Assembly: GCF_001612965.1 (NCBI RefSeq)
Contig: NZ_BDBL01000047.1
Location: 1 to 64,000 of the forward strand
Direction: 5' to 3'
Source of the DNA: Nocardia kruczakiae NBRC 101016
GTDB taxonomy: Bacteria > Actinomycetota > Actinomycetes > Mycobacteriales > Mycobacteriaceae
Length of the DNA: 64,000 bases
Under the pieces are notes generated by a model, which ran no database searches, was not told where the DNA came from, and was given only the letters and a program-made list of their open reading frames with translations. The position numbers and the translations under genes are program-made. The first letter of the stretch is position 1, and each line of letters begins with the position of its first letter. Positions 1 through 6,894 of the stretch are shown one piece after another.

Positions 1-400
1 GGTCGCGCGGGTCGCCGCCGCGGCCCGGCGGGTTTACCGGCTGGGTGCCCCGCGGGTTGCCGCTACCGGCTCGGTTCGCGCCGGTGGCGGGCCGGGCGGT
101 GTTATCCGTTGTGCGCCCGCGGTTTCCGGTCTGACGGCCGGGGTTCTCGGGCTGCGGGGTGCGGCCGGTGCCGCTCTCGTTCGCGGTGCGGCGCTTACCG
201 GCCTCGTCCTTGCGCCGGCGCTCGATACGTTCACTGTCGACCCGCTGCACGAGGTCGTGGACGGTGATCGGCTTGGAGGTCTGCGGTTCGTCCGCACGCC
301 GGTTACGGGGGGCCTCATCGGAATCCGGCGCGGGGTATCGCTCCCACGGGGCGCGACCTCCGGGCCGGGACGAACGCCCGCGCCGATCGTCGTCACCCAC
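1..400 (-). CDS. LCP (LytR-CpsA-Psr) family protein, N-terminal part only
   Basis: About 133 residues of the N-terminus are present; the rest lies beyond the left edge. A GTG at 400 opens a frame running to base 1 that reads as a hydrophilic, Arg/Pro/Gly-rich cytoplasmic tail, including PITVHDLVQRVDSERIERRR. LCP proteins of mycolic-acid actinobacteria carry such tails before their single membrane anchor. The catalytic LCP domain, which attaches polymers such as arabinogalactan to peptidoglycan, is not in the window, so the call rests on the tail and on gene order: LCP, dusB, desaturase is the order of Rv0822c-Rv0823c-Rv0824c in M. tuberculosis. A TTG directly upstream (403) is an alternative start. 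No strong ribosome-binding site is visible. Confidence 0.55.
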   Translation of the reverse strand, partial: MGDDDRRGRSSRPGGRAPWERYPAPDSDEAPRNRRADEPQTSKPITVHDLVQRVDSERIERRRKDEAGKRRTANESGTGRTPQPENPGRQTGNRGRTTDNTARPATGANRAGSGNPRGTQPVNPPGRGGDPRD

Positions 401-576
401 CAACGAACCTCACTTCACTCTTCGTCGCGACCGGAGCTGTCGATTCCATCACTCCGGCGGCGGCACGCGCAGTCACATCCGGCCGAATCGGCCCCAGCCA
501 TGATAACGATTACGCCACAGTTGGCCACTTCTCAATCACCCATCACTGTCGGCGCAGGTCGGAGAGTATTCGCGCG

Positions 577-1728
577 TCAGCCTCCGCTGTGCATCACATC
601 GGCGGCCGAGGGGACGGTGGGATCCTCGGGATCGTCGAGCCAGCCCTCCGGCAGCACCACCTTCGCCGCCGGGGAACCCTGGCGGCCGCGCGGCCCCTGC
701 GCGTCCGCGGGGAACGGCACGTCCGGCGGCAGTTGCTCGATCAGTTCGCGCAGCTGTGTGAGACTGCCCACGGTCGCGAAGCTGCGGCGCAGCTGCGAAC
801 CCAGCGGGAAGCCCATGAAGTACCAGGCCATATGTTTGCGGATATCGCGCATGGCCTTGTCCTCGCCGTCGTGGTCGACGAGCAGAGTCGCGTGCCGGTA
901 CAGGATTTCGCCGACCCGGCCCAGTCGCGGTCCCTCCGGAATCGGTTCCCCGCGCAGTGCGGCGCTCAGTTCGGCGAACAGCCACGGACGGCCCAGGCAC
1001 CCGCGTCCGACGACCACTCCGTCACAACCGGTTTCGGCGATCATCGCGAGTGCGTCTGCGGCACTGAAGATATCGCCGTTGCCGAGTACCGGAATCGTGG
1101 TGACGGCCTCCTTGAGCCGGGCGATAGCCGACCAGTCGGCGGTGCCGGAATACAGCTGGGCGGCGGTACGGGCGTGCAGCGACACCGCGGCGGCGCCCTC
1201 GGCCTCGGCGATGCGCCCGGTGTCGAGATAGGTCCGATGGTCGTCGTCGATGCCGATGCGGAATTTGAACGTCACCGGCACACCGGCGGGTTCGGCCGCC
1301 GCGACCATCTCCCGCACGATCTCGGCGAACAGCCGTCGCTTGTAGGGCAGCGCCGCACCGCCACCGAGCCGGGTCACCTTCTTCACGGGGCAGCCGAGGT
1401 TCATATCGATGTGGTCGGCCCAGCCCTCGCCGACGATGATGCGCACCGCCTCGCCGAGCGTCTTCGGGTCCACACCGTAGAGCTGCATCGAGCGGGGATG
1501 CTCGTCCTCGTCGAAGGCCATCATGTGCAGCGTCTTCTCGTGCCGCTCGACCACCGCGCGGGCGGTGATCATCTCGCAGACGTAGATCGAGGTGCGGCTG
1601 CCGAATTCGCGGCACAGCTTCCGGAACGCGACATTGGTGATCCCGGCCATGGGCGCGAGCACCACCGGCGGATCGACGGGGTAGGGGCCGATTCGCAATC
1701 CGGTTCTGGTGTCGAGTGCCGCGGTCAC
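577..1728 (-). CDS. dusB: tRNA-dihydrouridine synthase DusB
   Basis: FMN enzyme that reduces uridines in tRNA to dihydrouridine, using NADPH, in the cytoplasm. The 383-residue protein has the usual family length and starts at GTG 1728. Family signatures are all present: APMAGITNVAFRKLC (residues 25-39), NLGCPVKKVTRLGGGAAL with the catalytic Cys113, the FRIGIDDD phosphate/FMN segment, and VPVLGNGDIFSAADAL followed by GCDGVVVGRGCLGRPWLF near residues 215-250. The C-terminal helical tRNA-binding domain follows. The gene sits between the LCP gene and the desaturase as in Rv0823c and probably belongs to the same minus-strand run. It was formerly labelled NifR3-like; nothing suggests a regulator role. 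Confidence 0.95.
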   Translation of the reverse strand: MTAALDTRTGLRIGPYPVDPPVVLAPMAGITNVAFRKLCREFGSRTSIYVCEMITARAVVERHEKTLHMMAFDEDEHPRSMQLYGVDPKTLGEAVRIIVGEGWADHIDMNLGCPVKKVTRLGGGAALPYKRRLFAEIVREMVAAAEPAGVPVTFKFRIGIDDDHRTYLDTGRIAEAEGAAAVSLHARTAAQLYSGTADWSAIARLKEAVTTIPVLGNGDIFSAADALAMIAETGCDGVVVGRGCLGRPWLFAELSAALRGEPIPEGPRLGRVGEILYRHATLLVDHDGEDKAMRDIRKHMAWYFMGFPLGSQLRRSFATVGSLTQLRELIEQLPPDVPFPADAQGPRGRQGSPAAKVVLPEGWLDDPEDPTVPSAADVMHSGG

Positions 1729-1840
1729 GAGTTCCAGTGTCCCATCCGAATGACAGTGCGAGAGATCACAGGTCTCCCAGTGCGTGCGACGGGACCGGTG
1801 CCGTGCGGCACCGGTCCCGGTTGTCGTCGTGCGGGCGAGC

Positions 1841-2806
1841 TCAGCTCGCCGCGGTGAGGTCGCGCTCGCGCTTGGCGGCCTCGCGGGCCAGCATGCGGTC
1901 GCGCTGCTCCTCGAACTTCAGGACGTCCTTGCCCAGCTTGTCCAGGAACAGGCCGAGCCGCTCGCGGGTCTGCTCGCCGCGCGCGGTGAAGTCGTCGCGC
2001 TCGAAGATCTGCCACTTCTTCAGCACCGGCTGCACCACGTCCTCGAGGTGCTGGCGCAGGTCGTAGATGCCGTGCTTGGCCATCAGCACACCGTTGCGGC
2101 GGAAGTTCGGCATTCCGGCGCCGGGCATCTGGAAGTTCTCGAGGATCAGGGTGATCGCGTCGAGGGCCTGATCGGGCGCCAGATCCAGCGCCGCACCGCA
2201 CATGTTGCGGTAGAAGATCATGTGCAGGTTCTCGTCGGCGGCGACGCGCTGCAGCATGCGGTCGGCGATCGCGTCGTCGCACACCTTGCCGGTGTTGCGG
2301 TGGCTGACGCGGGTGGCCAGCTCCTGGAAGGTCACATAGGCGACCGAGTGCAGGAAGCCGGCGTCGGCCTCGGCGGGCGAGGCGAAGCCGTTGGTCATGT
2401 GGACCATGCGGGCCTGTTCCAGCGCCACCGGGTCCACGCCGCGGGTGACCACGAGGTAGTCGCGCATCACGATGCCGTGGCGGTTCTCCTCGGCGGTCCA
2501 ACGGCCGACCCAGGTTCCCCAGGCGCCGTCCTGGGAGAAGTTCTCGGCGATCTCGCGGTGATAGGAGGGCAGGTTGTCCTCGGTGAGGAGGTTGGTGATC
2601 ATCGCGGCCTTCGCCACTTCACTGAGCTTCGACTGCTCCGGATCCCAGTCCACGCCGCCCAGCGCGGCGAAGTTGCGGCCCTCGTCCCACGGCACGTAGT
2701 CGTGCGGGTGCCATTCCTTGGCCATCGAAAGGTGCCGGTTGACGTTTTCTTCGGCAACCGGCTCCAACTCCGTCAGCAGCTCGAGTTGAGTCAGATCCCT
2801 TGCCAT
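1841..2806 (-). CDS. desA1: Acyl-[acyl-carrier-protein] desaturase, DesA1-like
   Basis: Soluble diiron desaturase of the ferritin-like fold (321 residues). It is expected to put a double bond into ACP-bound fatty acyl chains; in mycobacteria DesA1 acts on mycolic acid precursors. Diiron ligands are visible: Glu76, EENRH (Glu107, His110), Glu162 and DENLH (Glu192, His195). The start is ATG 2806, preceded by GAAGGG eight bases upstream; the frame stays open to 3007, but the extra residues show no family similarity. Position downstream of dusB matches Rv0824c. A perfect 10-bp inverted repeat 110 bp upstream (2916-2948) is a likely repressor site. Confidence 0.93.
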   Translation of the reverse strand: MARDLTQLELLTELEPVAEENVNRHLSMAKEWHPHDYVPWDEGRNFAALGGVDWDPEQSKLSEVAKAAMITNLLTEDNLPSYHREIAENFSQDGAWGTWVGRWTAEENRHGIVMRDYLVVTRGVDPVALEQARMVHMTNGFASPAEADAGFLHSVAYVTFQELATRVSHRNTGKVCDDAIADRMLQRVAADENLHMIFYRNMCGAALDLAPDQALDAITLILENFQMPGAGMPNFRRNGVLMAKHGIYDLRQHLEDVVQPVLKKWQIFERDDFTARGEQTRERLGLFLDKLGKDVLKFEEQRDRMLAREAAKRERDLTAAS

Positions 2807-2915
2807 ACATACGCCCTTCGGTGTTGTCCTGCGATATTGCTGGTCGCCCCCCTGCTGGCCGTGCCGCCGCCGCCCATACCTTACGGCACCGTAGGTGTGA
2901 TGCGAAGCGCACCTG

Positions 2916-2948
2916 TATGAGTTCACAGCCTCGGTGACTGAACTCATA
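2916..2948. promoter_or_regulatory. Palindromic operator candidate upstream of desA1
   Basis: TATGAGTTCA (2916-2925) and TGAACTCATA (2939-2948) are perfect complements separated by 13 bases. The site lies in the non-coding interval before desA1, about 110 bp from its start codon. M. smegmatis desA1 is controlled by the TetR-type repressor MadR; whether this is the equivalent site is inference. Confidence 0.5.
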
Positions 2949-3097
2949 AGGGTGTTCGGCACATGCCCCAACCGGTTGCGAGTGTAGGGGGCGGACCTGT
3001 GCGCCAACGGTGTATCGGCTGGGAGTCTCGAACGTTAGCCGAGTATCGGATTGCCCAGGTCTCGGGCATCCGAGCTGGGGGACGACACCGGAGACGG

Positions 3098-3129
3098 CGA
3101 TGGGCCGGAGCTTGCACTCCGGCCCATCG
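3098..3129 (-). terminator. Terminator hairpin after tRNA-Lys
   Basis: A perfect 13-bp stem (3098-3110 with 3117-3129) and a 6-base loop lie 3 bases beyond the 3' end of the minus-strand tRNA-Lys. There is no long U tract, as is common in actinobacteria. Confidence 0.7.
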
Positions 3130-3132
3130 GTG

Positions 3133-3205
3133 TGCCCCCACCAGGGCTCGAACCTGGGACCTGCGGATTAAAAGTCCGTAGCTCTACCAACTGAGCTATA
3201 GGGGC
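3133..3205 (-). tRNA. tRNA-Lys (anticodon TTT)
   Basis: A 73-nt cloverleaf on the minus strand. The acceptor GCCCCTA pairs with TGGGGGC, discriminator A, no encoded CCA. The D-arm is TAGCTCAGTTGGTAGAGCTA, the anticodon loop CTTTTAA gives TTT, and the T-arm has the GGTTCGAGCC core. Confidence 0.97.
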
Positions 3206-3558
3206 GCGGTCCGCAAGTCTAATGTTTCGCGCGCGGAAGTGGTAACCGGTATCGGTCTGGCGGTGGGGCGGTGGGTATCTGCGCTGGTCGCGCGGCATTC
3301 GACGGCGGGGCGGCGGCTCCCGGGAGCGGGATTGGCGCCGGCGATATCCGGGCGCCCCCCTGAACACCGGGCCGCGCCCGCCTCGACGGTCCGAGGGTTG
3401 CGTATCCCGTCCCCGCCGGTTCCGGAGCGACGGGGCGTCCCCGTATACCCGGCCGATTGCCGGGCAATCGCCTTGCTCAGCAATTTGTTTCAGCGCGGAA
3501 GTGTGGAAACATTGTCCAAACGTAGTGCGTGACAACATATTTGGTACGGGAGGTGATC

Positions 3559-3603
3559 GTGTCGGTGGATCCGCCCGGTGGCCGACCGCAGCGGCCGGGA
3601 TGA
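3559..3603 (+). CDS. Possible 14-codon peptide with a strong ribosome-binding site
   Basis: GTG 3559 follows GGGAGGTGATC with 3-base spacing and encodes a short peptide rich in Pro, Gly and Arg, ending at TGA 3603. It stands alone in a non-coding interval and has no recognisable similarity. The only support is the ribosome-binding site; chance occurrence is quite possible. Confidence 0.2.
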   Translation: MSVDPPGGRPQRPG

Positions 3604-3921
3604 GTCCCGGGTATCCACGGCGCCGGCCGGTGGTGGTGAACTTTGCTGGGGCGCGCCGGAATTCGCACACGAGTGCGCTAACCGGGCATTTGCCACAACC
3701 GGGTCCGGGTCCCGGTGAAGTGACTCCTCGGTACGTGGCGCGCCGCCCCCGGATTCGGGGTACGGTGATCGCTTGGTGAATTCCGGCGAATCCGGGAGAT
3801 CTTCCGGCCGTTGGGATTCGGCCGAAGATTGTGGTGCCGGCACAGCTCGCGACCGGACGGGCCGGTCACGAGGTCGGAGGAGACGACGTCGCAGGAGGCG
3901 GATCCGAGACGAACAAAACGC

Positions 3922-3951
3922 CCGGGTGCGCACCCCCTGCGGCGCACCCGG
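3922..3951 (-). terminator. Hairpin with T-run on its minus-strand side
   Basis: CCGGGTGCGC (3922-3931) and GCGCACCCGG (3942-3951) form a perfect 10-bp stem with a 10-base loop. On the minus strand it is followed by GCGTTTTGTTC, so it resembles an intrinsic terminator for a minus-strand transcript. No minus-strand gene is apparent upstream. Confidence 0.45.
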
Positions 3952-4126
3952 ACGTCGAAACTATACCAGCTGGTGTGTTTCAGGTATCCCTGCGAATTTT
4001 CGTACCGAAAGTCTGAAAGCCGGGCGTTAGCCCGGAATTAAGTATTTGAAAATCTAATAACTTCTCGTCGAGGACCGTCCCCTATCGGTTCCTCCGGCGG
4101 CAAGCAGCTTCGGAGGCGTTTCGAGC

Positions 4127-4792
4127 ATGGCACGGCAGCAAGAGCGGGCCCGCCGGACACGGGCGGCGATCATCAGGTCCGCCGCCGTTGAATTCGGGAA
4201 GAGCGGCTATGCCGCGGCATCGCTGAATCGCATATTGGAGGGATCGCGCGCGACCAAGGGCGCGATGTACTTCCATTTCGATTCCAAGGAGGATCTGGCC
4301 CGGGCGGTGCTGGACGCTGCCGTCGAACGATATCGGGCGACGACCGAAAGGTGGCTGGCCAGAACGGATCTCGAGCCGCTGGACGTCATGCACGGGATGA
4401 TCGACGAGGTCGCGCTGCGCCTGGAGAACGACATCATCGCCCAGGCGGAGTTCCGGCTCGTGATCGAACCGGAGTTCTATCAGGACGCGCGAGTCGGCGG
4501 CAGCCGTATCGTCAGCCGGTCGGCGCGGCTGCTCGCGGTGCGCGCCGTCGACCGCAAGCAGCTGCGCCTGGACACCGACCCGGACCGCTTCACCCGCACC
4601 CTGGCCGCCGCGCTGGCCGGGCAGCGCTACATCATCGATCTGCTCGGCGGCGGGGTCGATCTGCGCACCCGGTTCACCGAGGCCCTGGAGGTGATCATCG
4701 AGGCGATGGCGACTCAGGATTGGCTCGAGGAGTTCCGGCGGCACGGCTGGAAGGCCTCGGCACGCCTGGAAGATCTGAATCTGGGCCTCTGA
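4127..4792 (+). CDS. TetR-family regulator of the gamma-butyrolactone receptor (ScbR/ArpA) type
   Basis: DNA-binding repressor of 221 residues. Residues 1-60 (RQQERARRTRAAIIRSAAVE...GYAAASLNRILEGSRATKGAMYFHFDSKEDLA) match the helix-turn-helix of ScbR/ArpA-type autoregulator receptors more closely than generic TetR proteins. The mid-region DVMHGMIDEVALRLENDIIAQAEFRL also follows that group's ligand domain. The start is ATG 4127, downstream of an AT-rich leader. In Streptomyces such receptors bind small lactone signals and are usually paired with an AfsA-type synthase. None is present here, so the ligand and targets are unknown; the gene stands alone between a gene-poor stretch and a tRNA cluster. 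Confidence 0.8.
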   Translation: MARQQERARRTRAAIIRSAAVEFGKSGYAAASLNRILEGSRATKGAMYFHFDSKEDLARAVLDAAVERYRATTERWLARTDLEPLDVMHGMIDEVALRLENDIIAQAEFRLVIEPEFYQDARVGGSRIVSRSARLLAVRAVDRKQLRLDTDPDRFTRTLAAALAGQRYIIDLLGGGVDLRTRFTEALEVIIEAMATQDWLEEFRRHGWKASARLEDLNLGL

Positions 4793-4883
4793 CCAGCCGA
4801 TTTGGGAATAGCGCAAAGCCTGTCATAAGCTATGCGAGCTCCCAACGGAAGCCGTTGAGGTACGGACCGGAGAGATCCGGCGG

Positions 4884-4956
4884 GCCCCCTTCGTCTAGCG
4901 GCCTAGGACGCCGCCCTTTCAAGGCGGTAGCGCGGGTTCGAATCCCGTAGGGGGTA
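4884..4956 (+). tRNA. tRNA-Glu (anticodon TTC)
   Basis: A 73-nt cloverleaf. Acceptor GCCCCCT/AGGGGGT with a terminal G-U pair, anticodon stem CCGCC/GGCGG around CTTTCAA, T-arm GGGTTCGAATCCC, discriminator A, no encoded CCA. First of three clustered tRNAs. Confidence 0.97.
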
Positions 4957-4984
4957 CGGTGGCAACACCGTTGAGAGCATGCAA

Positions 4985-5058
4985 GGCCCTGTGGCGCAGT
5001 TGGTTAGCGCGCCGCCCTGTCACGGCGGAGGTCGCGGGTTCGAGTCCCGTCAGGGTCG
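4985..5058 (+). tRNA. tRNA-Asp (anticodon GTC)
   Basis: A 74-nt cloverleaf. Acceptor GGCCCTG/CAGGGTC, anticodon loop CTGTCAC, T-arm GGGTTCGAGTCCC, discriminator G as expected for tRNA-Asp. It lies 28 bp after tRNA-Glu, probably in one transcript. Confidence 0.97.
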
Positions 5059-5090
5059 CTTTGTTGTACGGCATTCGGTTCGGGTGCCCC

Positions 5091-5164
5091 GGCCAGGTAG
5101 CTCAGTTGGTACGAGCGTCCGCCTGAAAAGCGGAAGGTCGCCGGTTCGATCCCGGCCTTGGCCA
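5091..5164 (+). tRNA. tRNA-Phe (anticodon GAA)
   Basis: A 74-nt cloverleaf. Acceptor GGCCAGG/CTTGGCC (two G-U type pairs), anticodon loop CTGAAAA, T-arm CGGTTCGATCCCG, discriminator A. Last of the Glu-Asp-Phe cluster, directly followed by a terminator. Confidence 0.97.
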
Positions 5165-5170
5165 CTTTCA

Positions 5171-5202
5171 AATCCCCTCGACCTGCGGTCGGGGGGATTT
5201 TT
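5171..5202 (+). terminator. Intrinsic terminator of the tRNA cluster
   Basis: AATCCCCTCGACC (5171-5183) pairs with GGTCGGGGGGATT around a 3-base loop with a small bulge, and ends in five T residues. It starts 6 bases after the last tRNA. Confidence 0.9.
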
Positions 5203-5286
5203 CGTGTCCGGGATCACCGAGCGTCAGGCGAGCCGGCTGCCGGGGGTGCGATGTCTCGGCCTGCCGGGACAGATATGAACCGTTCG

Positions 5287-5305
5287 TTCGTCTCGGGGAG
5301 ACGAA
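5287..5305. promoter_or_regulatory. 19-bp dyad upstream of the PucR-type regulator
   Basis: TTCGTCTCGGGGAGACGAA is an almost perfect palindrome about 50 bp before the PucR-type gene, just upstream of its apparent -10 box (TACCGT, 5344-5349). A 15/19 match lies at 6779-6797 before fadD, suggesting one regulator, possibly the PucR protein itself, binds both. Confidence 0.65.
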
Positions 5306-5356
5306 ATCTGGGCGGAACGGGGGTCGGGGCGGGGTTGGGGGCCTACCGTCCGTGGT

Positions 5357-6628
5357 GTGGTGAAGGCGCGGGATGGTGACGTCGGGTCGGGCGAATATGT
5401 CGCTCGGATCGCCGCGCGGTTGAACGAGCAGGTGACCGGGGTCAGTTCGCTGATCAAGGATGCGCTCGAGCAGCGCATTCCGGAGTTGCGGGGGGATGCG
5501 CGGACGGTGGAGTTGCTGGGGGCGAGTGTCGAGGGGAATGTCGACACGATTCTGCATGCCCTGCGGCACGGGATCGCGGTGGAGCGGATCACCGCCCCGA
5601 CCGCCGCGCTCGAATACGCCCGGCGGCTCGCCCAGCACGGGGTGCCGGTCAATGCGCTGGTGCGGGCATATCGGCTGGGGCAGCGGCGATTGACCGAGCT
5701 GGTCTTCGCGGAGCTGCACGCCATAGATATGGAGCCGACCACCCGGATCGCGGTGATCGAGGAGATCACCGATGTGCTGTTCGCCTATATCGACTGGATC
5801 TCACAGCAGGTTGTCGCGGTCTACGAGGAGGAGCGCGAGCGCTGGCTGGAGAACCGGAACAGCGTGCGCGCCATGCGGGTCCGGGAGGTACTGGCCGAGG
5901 ACACCGCCGTCGACGTCGACGATGCCACCGCCGCGATCCGGTATCCGCTGCGCCGGCATCACGTGGCGATGGTGCTCTGGTATCCGGACGCCGACTCCGA
6001 CAGCGACGACCTGGCGCGGTTGCAGCGATTCGTCCGTGAACTGGCCGGCGCGGTCGAGGTGGCTGCCGCTCCGCTGTTCGCCGCGGCCGACCGCACCAGC
6101 GGTTGGGTCTGGCTGCCGTACACCTCGGATCCCGATGATCCGGCCGCGCGGATCCGCCGGTTCGCCGCCCACCGGACGGATGCACCGCATATCGCGATCG
6201 GCGCCGTGGGGGTGGGAGTCGAGGGTTTCCGCCGCTCGCATCGTCAGGCCCAGCGGGCTCGCACGGTGGTGAGCCGAAGTGGGGCGGCGGACAAGGTCGT
6301 CGCGGCCACCGATCCGGGCTTGACCGCGGCCGCACTGCTCGGCGAGAACCCGGCGGCCGTCCGGGACTGGGTCGCCGACGTCCTCGGACCGCTGGCGGCC
6401 GACACCGCGAGCGATGCCAGGCTGCGCGACACCCTGCGCGTGTTCCTGCGCACCGGATCCAGCTACAAGGCGGCGGCGCAGGAACTGGATCTGCACTACA
6501 ACTCGGTGAAGTACCGGGTGAGCCGGGCGGTGTCGCGGCGCGGGCGACCGATCGCCGACGACCGGCTCGATGTGGAGATCGCACTGCTGGTGTGCCAGTG
6601 GTACGGCACATCGGTGCTCATGCGCTGA
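5357..6628 (+). CDS. PucR-family transcriptional regulator
   Basis: 423 residues. The C-terminal 60 residues (FLRTGSSYKAAAQELDLHYNSVKYRVSRA) are the PucR-type HTH_30 domain, preceded by a GGDEF-derived-like middle domain and an N-terminal helical region with the RsbR/PucR-type motif AHGVPVNALVRAYRLGQRR. Such proteins act as one-component activators or repressors responding to metabolites. GTG 5357 lies 7 bases after TACCGT, suggesting a leaderless transcript; GTG 5360 is the alternative. The next operon on the same strand (fadD, DUF3556, FAD oxidoreductase) shares a dyad with this gene's own promoter, so that operon is the likely target. The ligand is unknown. Confidence 0.85.
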   Translation: MVKARDGDVGSGEYVARIAARLNEQVTGVSSLIKDALEQRIPELRGDARTVELLGASVEGNVDTILHALRHGIAVERITAPTAALEYARRLAQHGVPVNALVRAYRLGQRRLTELVFAELHAIDMEPTTRIAVIEEITDVLFAYIDWISQQVVAVYEEERERWLENRNSVRAMRVREVLAEDTAVDVDDATAAIRYPLRRHHVAMVLWYPDADSDSDDLARLQRFVRELAGAVEVAAAPLFAAADRTSGWVWLPYTSDPDDPAARIRRFAAHRTDAPHIAIGAVGVGVEGFRRSHRQAQRARTVVSRSGAADKVVAATDPGLTAAALLGENPAAVRDWVADVLGPLAADTASDARLRDTLRVFLRTGSSYKAAAQELDLHYNSVKYRVSRAVSRRGRPIADDRLDVEIALLVCQWYGTSVLMR

Positions 6629-6653
6629 GTCCGCGAACGCGCGCCGATTGGGT

Positions 6654-6726
6654 GAACTAATCGTGCAAAGCCCGGCGATTCTGCGCGATTTCTCGCATTG
6701 TCGCGGAGGTTCGCACGGAAAGTTCA
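6654..6726. promoter_or_regulatory. Long imperfect inverted-repeat element, copy 1 (upstream of fadD)
   Basis: Starts GAACTAATCGTGCAAAGCCC and ends GGTTCGCACGGAAAGTTC, two imperfectly complementary arms around about 34 bases. The first 16 bases are identical to an element at 13775-13846, and most of the remainder aligns as well. It lies between the PucR-type gene and fadD, about 170 bp before the fadD start. Confidence 0.7.
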
Positions 6727-6778
6727 GGTGTACCGCCCCTGGACGCCGCACTCGCCGGGGCCCGCCGCGCGCAGATTT

Positions 6779-6797
6779 TTTGTCTCGCGAAGACGAG
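6779..6797. promoter_or_regulatory. 19-bp dyad upstream of fadD, matching the PucR promoter site
   Basis: TTTGTCTCGCGAAGACGAG matches the dyad at 5287-5305 at 15 of 19 positions. A third dyad, CCACAC-6-GTGTGG, follows at 6816-6833, and TACCGT at 6851-6856 is a plausible -10 box before the ATG at 6895. Confidence 0.65.
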
Positions 6798-6894
6798 ACC
6801 TCCGGAGTAATTCGTCCACACGCGACGGTGTGGTACAGCTCACTAATTTCTACCGTTGACGTGTCCGTTCGAGACCGAGGATTCAGGACCGTCC

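Larger units (their letters stand above)
3206..4126. other. Gene-poor interval between tRNA-Lys and the TetR gene
   Basis: This stretch of about 920 bp holds no coding frame I can support; open frames of 60-150 codons on both strands have no recognisable domains. It does contain structure. A 14-codon GTG frame (3559-3603) sits 3 bases after a near-perfect GGAGGTGAT ribosome-binding site. A 10-bp perfect hairpin is at 3922-3951 and a short GC hairpin at 4020-4035. From about 3950 the DNA becomes AT-richer toward the TetR start, as expected for a promoter. It could hold an sRNA, a leader peptide or remnants of a lost gene. Confidence 0.6.

Noticed and set aside
3490..3933. 147-codon minus-strand frame in the gene-poor interval
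   Set aside because: Arg/Pro/Ser-rich translation with no domain, no ribosome-binding site and overlapping frames of similar length on the other strand; typical of high-GC chance frames.
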